DNA of 41,617 nt from Euryarchaeota archaeon UBA121 (lineage in GTDB: Archaea > Thermoplasmatota > Poseidoniia > Poseidoniales > Thalassarchaeaceae): positions 1 to 41,617 of the forward strand of contig DANL01000048.1 in assembly GCA_002499865.1 (NCBI GenBank), in the 5' to 3' direction. Position 1 is the first letter of the stretch; each line of letters starts with the position of its first letter. Positions 24,605 to 33,501 of the stretch are shown in pieces. The notes under the pieces were generated by a model. That model ran no database searches, was not told the DNA's origin, and saw nothing but the letters and a program-made list of their open reading frames with translations. The translations under genes were made by a program, and so were the position numbers.

Positions 24605-26962
24605 ATGGAAGGGGCAACTGAGCCTGAGGCATTGCAGCACCGGGCATACTACAAAATGGGTCTTTTTGTCTATGATAATGCCAAAGTAGTACTCATAATG
24701 ACCCTGATTCTATGTGGTTCTCTAGCATCTCTGATGACTCTGGAGCCTAGATATGCTGAGGGCTACGGAGAGGGAGATCTAGAGTCCGTACACGGCTGGG
24801 ATGCTGCAAGAATTGGATTCACAACAGAGAATGAAAGCGATAGCTTCTCTTTTCATGTGCTGTTCCATCATCCTGGGTCTAGCCATGAGGATGAGGCGAT
24901 ACAGAGTGCAATGATAGAGACAGTCTCCCCAATGGCTGAGAGTGAGCATGTTTCGATTGAGTATCCATGGTTCACCAATGAAGTCAACAGAACCGAGCTT
25001 ATTAGCTCGGTAAATCCTGAATGGACGAGGGTTAAAATCGAAGTGAGTTTGGACAGAGACGGTTCGAAGGCACTTCTCAAGGAGCACTTTGATGATCTTG
25101 TCCTACCTGATGACGCTCCTGAGGGAATGGATAAGTGGGTTACTGACAATCTAGCTATTGATGTGACATTCGATCTGACTTTGAAGGAGGAGTTGATTCA
25201 GGCAGAGCTACTGGCGGCCCCGCTGACACTGATCATTCTGCTTCTAGTGTTCGGAAGCTTAGTTGCGGCCGGCCTTCCAGTTCTTTCTGGAGTCTACACT
25301 GTCCTCGCGGCCGTGGGGATAGTAACTGGTCTCAGCTATGTTTTCGATGATATTACGGTCTATGCAAATAATATCGTCTCTCTTCTAGGAATTGGGCTTA
25401 GCGTTGACTACTCTCTCTTCATAGTGAACAGATTCAGAGAGGAGCTTGGAAGAGGGAGAGACAATAGAACCGCTATAGCAATGACTAGCGCCACGGCTGG
25501 GAGAGCTATTTTCTTCTCCGGAATGACTGTCATCGTAGGACTAATGGGGATGCTATTCTTCGAGAATACGGGCCTTCCCTCGTTGGGATGGGGAGGAATT
25601 TGCGCTACGGCAGTGGCTCTGACTTCATCCATCGTTCTGCTTCCAGCAATCCTGTCATTACTGGGAGATAGGGTGAACTCATTCAAAGTACCATTTTCTT
25701 TCGGAGTGGATGCCGGAGAGGAGGGTTTCTGGTCGAATATAGCTAGTGGTGTGATGAAGAGGCCCTTCGCCGTACTTGTTCCTGCAATTATCGTATTGAT
25801 GTTGGCTGGATCACCATTCTTACAGGCAGAGTACGGCATTACCACTTACAAGGCACTCAGTCCAGATGATGAGTCTCGACAGGGGATGGAGCTTACAGAT
25901 GAAAACTGGCCCGAGTACATCTCCAATACGGCTCTAGCGGTATTTGAAACAGCGGAGGGGGTAGATCCTCTTCACGAGGATAATATTAGGTCACTGTATC
26001 GTTTCTCACAAGAGATTCTGAGTATTGACGGTACGAGCTACGTACGTAGTCATGGACACTTCGACGTTAACATGAGTGAGGATGAAGTGGTCGATTTCTG
26101 GGATTCATCTGACGATGGAGATTTGTCCCCGATGGAGGCAATGCTAATTTCTGCGCAAAGGGAATATCTCAATGAGAGTTTCATCGGAAATGGAGTCGTA
26201 TTACTAGTAGTCGGAATAGAGGGAGATGAATCTAGTGTGAGCTCAAGGGAGGTAGTACTTTCCATTAGGGACCTTGAGACGAAGAACGATCAGTTTGGAG
26301 GTTCGACCACTGTAAATGTAGCAGGAGTCGCCGCATACAATCAAGATGTAATAGAAGCAGTGGCTGAAAACCTACCCATATCCCTTGCATTCATTCTAAT
26401 AACTAGCTATATCCTTATTTTCCTTCAGGTGAGATCTGTTGTTCTGCCTCTGAAGGCACTAATCATGAACGTCCTATCTGTAAGTGCATCCTTTGGAGTT
26501 CTGGTTTGGATTTTCCAGATGGGCAATGGAGCAGATTTGTTGAACTTCACACCTCAGCCAATAGACCCAACAACCCCTGTGATGATATTCGCTATTCTCT
26601 TCGGCCTGAGTATGGACTACGAAGTACTCATGCTGTCCCGTATCCATGAGGAGTGGGAGAGAACCGGTGACAATACAAAATCGGTCGCTGTTGGGCTTCA
26701 GAAGAGCGGTCGAATTATCACCTCTGCCGCACTTGTGATGGTAACTGTTTTCTCGGCTTTCGGTCTATCATCGGTGTCTTTGATGAAGCAGTTTGGATTC
26801 ATGCTTGCACTTGGAGTAGCGGTAGATGCCACACTAGTCAGAGCGTTGGTTGTACCATCCACTATGCGTCTGATGGGTGAACTGAACTGGTATGCCCCTT
26901 CATGGCTCGTGTCCAGTAATGAAAAGACTGAGGAATCAAGTCCTTCAGAGCAAGAGGAATGA
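24605..26962 (+). CDS. MMPL/RND-superfamily membrane transporter
   Basis: 785 residues with the duplicated architecture of the RND superfamily: N-terminal helix, a large extracytoplasmic loop (about residues 50-200), a block of about five helices, a second helix and loop (about 400-585) and another helix block. Each half has the MMPL signature: GLSVDYSLFIVNRFREE near residue 264 and GLSMDYEVLMLSRIHEE near 667, each followed by a TSA(T/L) segment (AMTSATAGRAIFFSGM and SGRIITSAALVMV). Archaeal members are related to mycobacterial MmpL and hopanoid/lipid exporters, driven by the proton gradient. The helical charged acidic C-terminus (EKTEESSPSEQEE) is disordered. Neighbouring geranylgeranyl reductase suggests a lipid or hydrophobic substrate, but this is inference. 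Confidence 0.92.
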   Translation: MEGATEPEALQHRAYYKMGLFVYDNAKVVLIMTLILCGSLASLMTLEPRYAEGYGEGDLESVHGWDAARIGFTTENESDSFSFHVLFHHPGSSHEDEAIQSAMIETVSPMAESEHVSIEYPWFTNEVNRTELISSVNPEWTRVKIEVSLDRDGSKALLKEHFDDLVLPDDAPEGMDKWVTDNLAIDVTFDLTLKEELIQAELLAAPLTLIILLLVFGSLVAAGLPVLSGVYTVLAAVGIVTGLSYVFDDITVYANNIVSLLGIGLSVDYSLFIVNRFREELGRGRDNRTAIAMTSATAGRAIFFSGMTVIVGLMGMLFFENTGLPSLGWGGICATAVALTSSIVLLPAILSLLGDRVNSFKVPFSFGVDAGEEGFWSNIASGVMKRPFAVLVPAIIVLMLAGSPFLQAEYGITTYKALSPDDESRQGMELTDENWPEYISNTALAVFETAEGVDPLHEDNIRSLYRFSQEILSIDGTSYVRSHGHFDVNMSEDEVVDFWDSSDDGDLSPMEAMLISAQREYLNESFIGNGVVLLVVGIEGDESSVSSREVVLSIRDLETKNDQFGGSTTVNVAGVAAYNQDVIEAVAENLPISLAFILITSYILIFLQVRSVVLPLKALIMNVLSVSASFGVLVWIFQMGNGADLLNFTPQPIDPTTPVMIFAILFGLSMDYEVLMLSRIHEEWERTGDNTKSVAVGLQKSGRIITSAALVMVTVFSAFGLSSVSLMKQFGFMLALGVAVDATLVRALVVPSTMRLMGELNWYAPSWLVSSNEKTEESSPSEQEE

Positions 26963-27009
26963 GGCTTAACTAGAGTTAATACGAATAATGCAGATGCCAT
27001 GTGACTGGC

Positions 27010-28041
27010 ATGGGAGAGGGCATCGTGGTGGTTACAGGTGCTAGTGGATACATAGGAAGTCACATTGTTGCTAATCTTCTTTCCAAGGGAATGCATGTCA
27101 GGGCTACGGTTAGGGACAAGAATGACCCTGAAAGAGTGGATCACCTGAAATCCATGGAAATAGCAGATGGTGGCAGTATTGAGATTGTTGAGATGGACCT
27201 ATTCGACGGTGACTCTGTCGATTCTGCAATTTCTGGGTGTACTGATTTGATTCACACTGCGGCTACTGTGATTGTTAGATCCCGTAACCCTCAGAGAAAA
27301 ATTGTCGATCCAAGTGTCATAGGGACGAAGAATGTCGTTTCTGCGGTTGAGAAGTCCGGGACAATTGAGAGATTCGTGCATACCTCGTCAACCGCTGCTA
27401 TTCGGCCAATGGATTGGGAGGATGGTACTGTTCTAACGACAGAAAGCTGGGCTGATGACGCTACCTTAGAAAATAATCCATATGGGTTGGCCAAAGTTAG
27501 TGCAGAGATGATTGTCAGGAACTGGCATTCCTCTCTAAAAGTGGATAATCGCCCCAGATTAGTAACTATTCACCCTTGTATGGTGTTTGGACCACCTCTC
27601 TCTCCAAGACATCTACGAGGCTCTCTGGCAATTCTAATGGCTATGATTAGGAGAGAGATTCCGTTGAACCTGCCCATGCAAATCAATATTGTTGATGTGA
27701 GGGATGTTGCGGAGGCGCACGTCAGGGCCCTGAGAGCAGGAGAGGAAGAGGGGCGTTATCTAACGGTCTCTGGGGAGATGATGATGAACGACATCGCCAA
27801 GGCACTGAAAGGAGCGCATCCAGAAAGGCGGTGGGCTACTAGGGAGGCCCCATACTGGCTGGCCTTGGTGGCTGCTTTCTTCCATCCTAAAATCGATGTC
27901 TCATGGGCCAAGAGGCATTTGAGGCGGAAGCTCTACTGGGATGCCTCTCCGGCTGAGAGAGATTTGGATATGGAATGGCGAAGTCCCATGGAATCCATAC
28001 TAGATACTACTCCTCCGATTCTAGAGAACGGTTGGGACTAG
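27010..28041 (+). CDS. Extended SDR (NAD-dependent epimerase/dehydratase, dihydroflavonol reductase-like)
   Basis: 343 residues from the ATG at 27010; a GTG at 27001 is in frame. The Rossmann motif is VVTGASGYIGSHIVANLL (TGxxGxxG), followed by ATVRDKNDPERVDHL, typical of the 3-beta-hydroxysteroid dehydrogenase/dihydroflavonol reductase branch, with HTAATV, and the catalytic YGLAK (YxxxK) near residue 160. VDVRDVAEAHVRAL is also diagnostic. It would oxidise or reduce a small alcohol/ketone with NAD(P). Its last base overlaps the convergent subtilase stop, with both stops read from one CTAG palindrome. It follows the MMPL gene by 47 bp. Confidence 0.88.
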   Translation: MGEGIVVVTGASGYIGSHIVANLLSKGMHVRATVRDKNDPERVDHLKSMEIADGGSIEIVEMDLFDGDSVDSAISGCTDLIHTAATVIVRSRNPQRKIVDPSVIGTKNVVSAVEKSGTIERFVHTSSTAAIRPMDWEDGTVLTTESWADDATLENNPYGLAKVSAEMIVRNWHSSLKVDNRPRLVTIHPCMVFGPPLSPRHLRGSLAILMAMIRREIPLNLPMQINIVDVRDVAEAHVRALRAGEEEGRYLTVSGEMMMNDIAKALKGAHPERRWATREAPYWLALVAAFFHPKIDVSWAKRHLRRKLYWDASPAERDLDMEWRSPMESILDTTPPILENGWD

Positions 28042-30497
28042 CCACCCATATGGGTATCTGGTTCTATCTCTGCTTCAAGAATCGTTTCCTCTCTATACAT
28101 CAACCATATTGATACTATTCCTACTATGGCCAGAATTACCAGAGAGAACGCCCCCAAGACTACAATTAGCGAAGTGGATGTCTCCCCTTGGACAGTGACG
28201 TCATTATTGTACATTGGAATCAGTGCCTCGTCATACACTGGTCTAATCATTAGCAGATCAATTGCAGTGCTGGAGTCATAGAAATCCGAAGGAGGAGCAG
28301 GATCTAGGTCCGAATACCCGTCAGACCTAATTGGCACCTCGAAAATCCTCTGTTCACTGACGTCTAGAGTGAGCAGTACATCATATGTGTACGGCACTCG
28401 AGGCTCGATGAATTCAGAACCCGTAATTATTCCAGTGATTGGGAGGGATATCGCCGTGCCAGTGACATCAAACTCCGTCCATGTATTCCAGTGCTCCGGA
28501 GAGACGTCCAAAGAGATGTAGATAGTGTCTCCAACGATCGTACCCTGGCCCTGTGCGTCATCACTTCCGTCTGATCCGAGATCGACGTTTGGTCTGATCT
28601 GTGCGATCTGTGCGGTATCTGTATCCCAGTCCAGTGAGCTGAACGATATCTGCATCTCAACAGTACCGTTGGGTACCCAGACGTAGTGCCTATCGTCAGT
28701 GGCATATGTTCCAAAGGTGCTTGTTGGTCCGTTATTGAAGTGGCTCCACTCTCCCTTCCATGCATGTCTAAGCTGATCTGTCTTGAGGGGGATTTCCCTT
28801 GTGTCCATTATCCCCTCATAGTGGCTAAAAGCGTCCCAAACCGTGGCTTCGGGATATTCCAGGAAGCCATCTTCGTTGGGGTCCCTCATAACCTGGAGAG
28901 TTCTTGCGAGTGCGAGGGCCCTGTCAGTATCCACTAGACCATGTCCAACTCTCCAATCATGACACCTGTCTGTTTGCTCTGACACGTAGCATGTATCTGG
29001 GATATCGTTACAAGGATCGTCGTCGTTTCCTTCTTCACAGGAGTTCCTCAGTAGCTCATAATGTGAAGTAAGTTCCAGAATTAATTCTATTTCGTGAACT
29101 CGAGATTCGTTTCTCTCGGCCCAGTCATCAAACTGGATTCCTTTCGCTGATTCGTTAAAGTATGCGCTTTGCTCTTGGTCGTGATCTTCGATCTGATAGT
29201 CTGCAACCCCGAGTGAAGGAGCGGCGGCTAACAATAGGGTAGCGATGCCTCCTATGTGAGGAGTGGCCATACTGGTACCTGAAATGGACATGTAGTAGAG
29301 ATCCCCCTGGGTCCTAGTAGAGGCGTCGATAGCCGTGGCTCTCGGAGCCGTGGCCCAGATATCCCTACCTGGTGCTCCGATGTCGGGCCATGTGTGTTGT
29401 TGGGTCTTCCAGCCTCTGCTAGAGAATGAAGTGACTGCTGAAGCATCGTGTGTAAGGGCCGCGACTGAGATCGCGGAAGGGGTGTTCGCGTACACGTTGG
29501 TTCTCAGATCGTCCTCTGACTCTTCTCCACTTCCCCCACTGTTTGAGGCGGCAAAGATTACCGCGACGTCGTTTTCGTAGGTTAGCATATCAGTTAGGAT
29601 GGTTACCGCGTTAGAAGGATTGTAGTCTCCGTTAGTTCCCCAAGAATTGGAAACCACTCTGATATTGTAGTCATTGAGGCCTGGTCTACTATGTTGGTAA
29701 GTCCATTCCAGACCTTCAACCGCTGCGAATATCGAGGCTCCGTCTCCCGTTCCGAGAGCCACTATAGTAGCGCCCTTGGCAGTACCGAGTCTTCTTCCTC
29801 CAGAGGCGTCACCGTTGCCGGCTATCGTGCCACCGACATGTGTTCCGTGTCCGCTGGATGTGTCAGAGTTACAGTTTGGTGCGTCGATCCACGCTACGCC
29901 AGTCCACTTGGCCGACCAGATTAGCTTCTCACCGGTCCACGGTTCTCCACAGTCGAAGTCTGGATGCTCCCCATCGATTCCAGTGTCAAGGTCCACCGCT
30001 GTTGCGCCCTCTCCGTCGTACTCAGAAAGAGACATGTCCGGGTTCGTCTTGAGAACTCCGTTAGTATCTATGATGGCTCGATGCCATGCCAAGCTTGCGT
30101 TAACCCAATTAACAGTCTCGTGCATCATTGACTCGGTGTCATTTTGATTTCCGGGGAGATAGAAGTGCTCGATGAGAACGTTCGCCTCCATGTGCTTGAC
30201 CATCGCCAGGGAGGATAGCTCGGATAGCTCGTTAGAGGTGCCTCTAACCAGAGCGGCATATAGTACGGAAGTCTGGGCTAAGACATCGACTCCGGTCGAG
30301 CTGACTAGATTCCACACGCCCTCGTTTGGCTGCAAATGGAACTGCACTATGGCCTCTATATAGCCCTCCGATGATAGTTCGGAGATGAGTTCCTCGCTCA
30401 TCTTGGTGATATCAGCGTCATTCGGTTCACTTGTAACCGCGAGGGATCCTGACATGCTGGCGATCAGTGCGACCATGACCAGCGCTGTAACTCTCAT
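28038..30497 (-). CDS. Membrane-anchored secreted subtilisin-like serine protease
   Basis: 819 residues, family S8. Signal peptide (MRVTALVMVALIASMSGSLA), then an I9-type propeptide with VQFHLQ and a KHMEANVL tail. The catalytic triad is visible: Asp171 in AVDLDTGIDGEHPDF, His217 in SGHGTHVGGTIAG, Ser409 in SISGTSMATPHIGG; the oxyanion asparagine is in AASNSGG. Cys-containing segments between residues 500 and 530 suggest disulfides. The C-terminal region (about 590-760) is beta-rich and reads as a jelly-roll or P-like domain, followed by one membrane helix (VVLGAFSLVILAIVGIVSIW) and a short acidic tail. It acts outside the cell, anchored to the membrane, degrading proteins or processing surface proteins. 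Divergent from a BNR lipoprotein gene (91 bp). Confidence 0.93.
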   Translation of the reverse strand: MRVTALVMVALIASMSGSLAVTSEPNDADITKMSEELISELSSEGYIEAIVQFHLQPNEGVWNLVSSTGVDVLAQTSVLYAALVRGTSNELSELSSLAMVKHMEANVLIEHFYLPGNQNDTESMMHETVNWVNASLAWHRAIIDTNGVLKTNPDMSLSEYDGEGATAVDLDTGIDGEHPDFDCGEPWTGEKLIWSAKWTGVAWIDAPNCNSDTSSGHGTHVGGTIAGNGDASGGRRLGTAKGATIVALGTGDGASIFAAVEGLEWTYQHSRPGLNDYNIRVVSNSWGTNGDYNPSNAVTILTDMLTYENDVAVIFAASNSGGSGEESEDDLRTNVYANTPSAISVAALTHDASAVTSFSSRGWKTQQHTWPDIGAPGRDIWATAPRATAIDASTRTQGDLYYMSISGTSMATPHIGGIATLLLAAAPSLGVADYQIEDHDQEQSAYFNESAKGIQFDDWAERNESRVHEIELILELTSHYELLRNSCEEGNDDDPCNDIPDTCYVSEQTDRCHDWRVGHGLVDTDRALALARTLQVMRDPNEDGFLEYPEATVWDAFSHYEGIMDTREIPLKTDQLRHAWKGEWSHFNNGPTSTFGTYATDDRHYVWVPNGTVEMQISFSSLDWDTDTAQIAQIRPNVDLGSDGSDDAQGQGTIVGDTIYISLDVSPEHWNTWTEFDVTGTAISLPITGIITGSEFIEPRVPYTYDVLLTLDVSEQRIFEVPIRSDGYSDLDPAPPSDFYDSSTAIDLLMIRPVYDEALIPMYNNDVTVQGETSTSLIVVLGAFSLVILAIVGIVSIWLMYREETILEAEIEPDTHMGG

Positions 30498-30588
30498 GGC
30501 AGGTCGTCGACGTTATTCGATTTCAAGAAAACCCAGCTCTGATTGCCCTGACCGTTCAAATCAAGTGTAGTTCTGGGTGTGGAGGTAC

Positions 30589-32046
30589 ATGCGGACCGTG
30601 GCGGTGATGCTTGCTCTCCTCGTCCTGATCATGCCAATCAGTGGCTGCTTCGGGGACGATCCGGTGCAGTCTCCTGAGCCCGAGGGGCCGTTTTCTAGTC
30701 TTGGGGATATCCCAGAGACTACTTGGTACCACTATTCAGGAGGCGTCAACGCTCTAGACCCAGTGGCCGTAAGTGACGCGAATATCTCAGATAATCTATC
30801 GGGAGATAACATGCCTTTCCTGACGGTGGGGTCGTACTACGGAATTGGCATGAGCACATTCGAGCCTACCATTGGAATTACCTCCATGGACAATATCTAC
30901 ATGTCCAGCTGGGGCAACGGCCCTTCTGGTTCAACTGCAGTAATACAGTGCACGGGCCTGATAGAGATGGTTTCACTCGCTGATTACTCCTGTCAGAATG
31001 TGTATGACCCTCTTCTCCCGGTGCCCAACAGTAACGATCCTTACATCTACGTGGATAAGTGGACTGATCGGATAATGAAGTTCGATATGCATGCTCTGCT
31101 GGGGATGACGGTCGAGTTCTCGGACGATGAGGGTAGCACGTGGCAGAACGGCCAGTTAGCGACATCGATATACTCTGTACAAGACCACCAGACGATAGGA
31201 TCCGCTCTGCTGCCAGCTCCCGGATATGCTACGACTTGGTCTTTCTGCGTGAATGGGAATGCCCCCCATCCCCTGTGCTCGACGAGTTTCGATGGTGGTA
31301 GGACTTGGACCTCTGAGGTATCTGGAGCGCCAGTTAGCTGTCAGAGTGGTGGTCTGACCGCACATATCGAGGGCGGAGTGAACGGGAACCTGTATCGTGG
31401 TAATATAGGGTGTAACGGTGATGGGTATTCGATTTACAAGAGTAGTAACGGAGGGCTGACTTGGACTGAGCATCCACTGCCTACTCAGGAGACGGGTACT
31501 GCGGATACATGGAACGGAGAGGAGGCTCAGGTCGCTGTTGATGATGAGGGGAACGTGCATGCGATGTGGAATGGCCTCGATAATATGCCATACTACTCCT
31601 ACTCCAAGGACGAGGGGGGTACTTGGAGCGCGCCCATGATGGTCGCTCCTCCGACCAACATATCCGGTACTGGGTTCCCTGTGATAACCGCCGGTGCGGC
31701 CGGGAAGGTCGCACTGGGATACGTCGGGGACTCTGGTAATGACACCTGGAACGGATACATGACTATCATCACAGATGCCTTTGGGGAGAACCCTCTAATG
31801 ACCACAGTACAGCTGAATGGATTCGACGACCCCTTGGATACGGAGGCTGGCTGTGGGTACAATCGATGCGGGGGGCTGGGAGATTTCCTGGACATGTCCG
31901 TGGATCAGTACGGAAGGCCGTGGTTCGGGCTCTCTCACAACATCAATGATATCGGCATCTTCGGGACCATAACACAAGGTCCTTCCCTACGTGGTATGAT
32001 AGACGGCCTAAGTGAGATTCCTGTTGGTGGGCCCCAGACACTCTAG
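30589..32046 (+). CDS. Secreted lipoprotein with BNR/Asp-box propeller repeats
   Basis: I prefer the ATG at 30589 because the signal peptide starts there (MRTVAVMLALLVLIMPISGC); a GTG at 30577 is also in frame. The ISGC lipobox places the lipid-modified cysteine at residue 20. At least four Asp-box motifs of the S-x-D/N-x-G-x-T-W type are visible: SDDEGSTW, SFDGGRTW, SSNGGLTW and SKDEGGTW, so the protein is probably a sialidase-like or photosynthesis-factor-like beta-propeller. A further DDEGNVHAMW repeat matches the propeller motif of the 1690-residue surface protein. The family is often glycan-binding or glycosidase, but Asp-boxes alone do not show catalytic activity and I see no sialidase arginine triad. 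Divergent from the subtilase; convergent with the LysE gene, whose stop shares the CTAG. Confidence 0.82.
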   Translation: MRTVAVMLALLVLIMPISGCFGDDPVQSPEPEGPFSSLGDIPETTWYHYSGGVNALDPVAVSDANISDNLSGDNMPFLTVGSYYGIGMSTFEPTIGITSMDNIYMSSWGNGPSGSTAVIQCTGLIEMVSLADYSCQNVYDPLLPVPNSNDPYIYVDKWTDRIMKFDMHALLGMTVEFSDDEGSTWQNGQLATSIYSVQDHQTIGSALLPAPGYATTWSFCVNGNAPHPLCSTSFDGGRTWTSEVSGAPVSCQSGGLTAHIEGGVNGNLYRGNIGCNGDGYSIYKSSNGGLTWTEHPLPTQETGTADTWNGEEAQVAVDDEGNVHAMWNGLDNMPYYSYSKDEGGTWSAPMMVAPPTNISGTGFPVITAGAAGKVALGYVGDSGNDTWNGYMTIITDAFGENPLMTTVQLNGFDDPLDTEAGCGYNRCGGLGDFLDMSVDQYGRPWFGLSHNINDIGIFGTITQGPSLRGMIDGLSEIPVGGPQTL

Positions 32047-32678
32047 AGGGCGCTATACAGATCGTAGGCCTGGAACACGAAGCCGGCTGCGAACGCTATC
32101 ATGGCTAGCCCACAGAGTGAAAGAACGGCTTTGTAGGTGCTGTGCGAGAGGTTGCCCCTGGTCCTGTCGAATGCCAGTGCGATGAGGCTCTTCACCATGA
32201 TTATTGAGACTAGGAATGTCAGAGCATAGGCCACAGGGGCAAGTGGTTCCTCGTCCGCAACGGATGCCATCAGTGGCCCCCCGATCAGGAACCAGAAAAT
32301 GTAGACGTTTGGATTTAGGAGGTTTGTCAGAATTCCTCTCTTGAAGGAGTCCGATACATCGACCCCCGCGAGATCTGAAGGAGGGGGCTCAATCGTGAAG
32401 CATTCTAGACCCATCTTCAGAAGGTAGCCAGCCCCAAGAATTGAGATTGCTATGAGTATTGTCGGCTGTGTGGAAATCCAACCAGCAGCTAGTAGGCTTA
32501 CAACAACGAGGGGACCATCGGTGAAGATGGGGGCGGCAGCTGTCCGTACCCCGGCTCTGAGTCCCCCCGAAAGGGTCTCCCTGATTACCATAGTCAGGAG
32601 TGGTCCGGGCTTCACCCCCTCGACGACTCCGAGAATGGCCCCAGCAAATGCCAATGACCCTATGAGGTAGAAATCCAT
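32043..32678 (-). CDS. LysE-type exporter (second, diverged copy)
   Basis: 211 residues with five to six hydrophobic helices. The N-terminal signature is GVVEGVKPGPLLTMVIRETLSGG, the PGP motif of LysE, and ILTNLLNPNVYIFWFLIGGP matches the NPK-like motif of the family. It differs strongly from the LysE gene at 18.0 kb. Substrate unknown; these proteins export amino acids or other cationic solutes. It lies 4 bp downstream of the Bax-inhibitor-like gene (ends 32683), so the two are likely cotranscribed. The stop codon overlaps the stop of the convergent lipoprotein gene. Confidence 0.8.
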   Translation of the reverse strand: MDFYLIGSLAFAGAILGVVEGVKPGPLLTMVIRETLSGGLRAGVRTAAAPIFTDGPLVVVSLLAAGWISTQPTILIAISILGAGYLLKMGLECFTIEPPPSDLAGVDVSDSFKRGILTNLLNPNVYIFWFLIGGPLMASVADEEPLAPVAYALTFLVSIIMVKSLIALAFDRTRGNLSHSTYKAVLSLCGLAMIAFAAGFVFQAYDLYSAL

Positions 32679-32682
32679 TTTC

Positions 32683-33447
32683 TCACTTCGAAGCGGCTAT
32701 TTTTGCAAGGAGCTTCAATATCTCAAAGTACAACCAGCAAAGTGTCACAAGGAGCCCGAAGGCAGCTCTCCATTCCATCTGCTTAGGGGCTCCCATTTCG
32801 ACGCCTCTCTCTATGAAGTCGAAATCCGCGACTAAACATAAGGCCCCAATGCCTATCACGAAAAGTGAGAATGCAATCCCTATTGGGCCCGAGCCATGGA
32901 TATATGGCACTTCAAACCAGCCGGTTATTCCTCCTAGGAATGAAAACAAGTAGACAAAAATTATTGCGAAAAGAGCCGAAGTGACTGCTATTTCCATATT
33001 TCTATTCCACTCAATGAGGCCTGCTCTGTAAATCGACAGCATGACTCCGAGAATCATGAATGTCAACAATGCGGCGATAATACCAATTCCGGGAAGGTCC
33101 AATCCCACTTCAAACAACCAAGTAAATCCGCCCAAGACGAGTCCTTCACTGATAGCATATGCCACCACAAAGACGGGGTTTGCCATCATCTCATGCTTGA
33201 ACAACATGAGAAAAATGGCAAAGACTTGGTAGAGGAGTCCAACGAATATGAAAGGAAGTGAGTAGGGAGCGGTAATGGCTACTGCCAAAGCGACAGTTGC
33301 TGTGATAATCAGCACGATTCCTGTCTTCTCTGTCACGCCTTCCATTGTCATCATATTGGATTCAGGGGAGTCCCACCAGTTCTGGCCGGGATAGTGATCC
33401 TTGACGAAGGTCGAATCATTCAATGCTGGATTTCCGGAACGGTACAT
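32683..33447 (-). CDS. Bax inhibitor-1/YccA-like membrane protein
   Basis: 254 residues from the ATG at 33447 (MYRSGNPALNDSTFV); a GTG at 33486 is in frame and no ribosome site separates them. The N-terminal RSGNPALN resembles the opening of the Bax-inhibitor-1-like family PF12811 (rxSxNPvL). Seven hydrophobic helices follow, including VFVVAYAISEGLVLGG and LCLVADFDFIERGVEMGAP, the conserved D-containing end of the family. Members are pH-sensitive calcium leak channels in characterised bacteria; the archaeal role is unknown. It precedes the second LysE exporter (4 bp gap) and follows the Cys-rich protein gene by 55 bp. Confidence 0.82.
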   Translation of the reverse strand: MYRSGNPALNDSTFVKDHYPGQNWWDSPESNMMTMEGVTEKTGIVLIITATVALAVAITAPYSLPFIFVGLLYQVFAIFLMLFKHEMMANPVFVVAYAISEGLVLGGFTWLFEVGLDLPGIGIIAALLTFMILGVMLSIYRAGLIEWNRNMEIAVTSALFAIIFVYLFSFLGGITGWFEVPYIHGSGPIGIAFSLFVIGIGALCLVADFDFIERGVEMGAPKQMEWRAAFGLLVTLCWLYFEILKLLAKIAASK

Positions 33448-33501
33448 GCATTGTTGTCTGGAGGCCCCCTTCTCAAAGGTTGGCACGAAAAAATGTGGAT
33501 C

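Noticed and set aside
28679..30570. Several plus-strand frames of 60-120 codons opposite the subtilase
   Set aside because: They are complementary to the protease coding sequence, which has full catalytic triad and signal peptide; none has recognisable domains.
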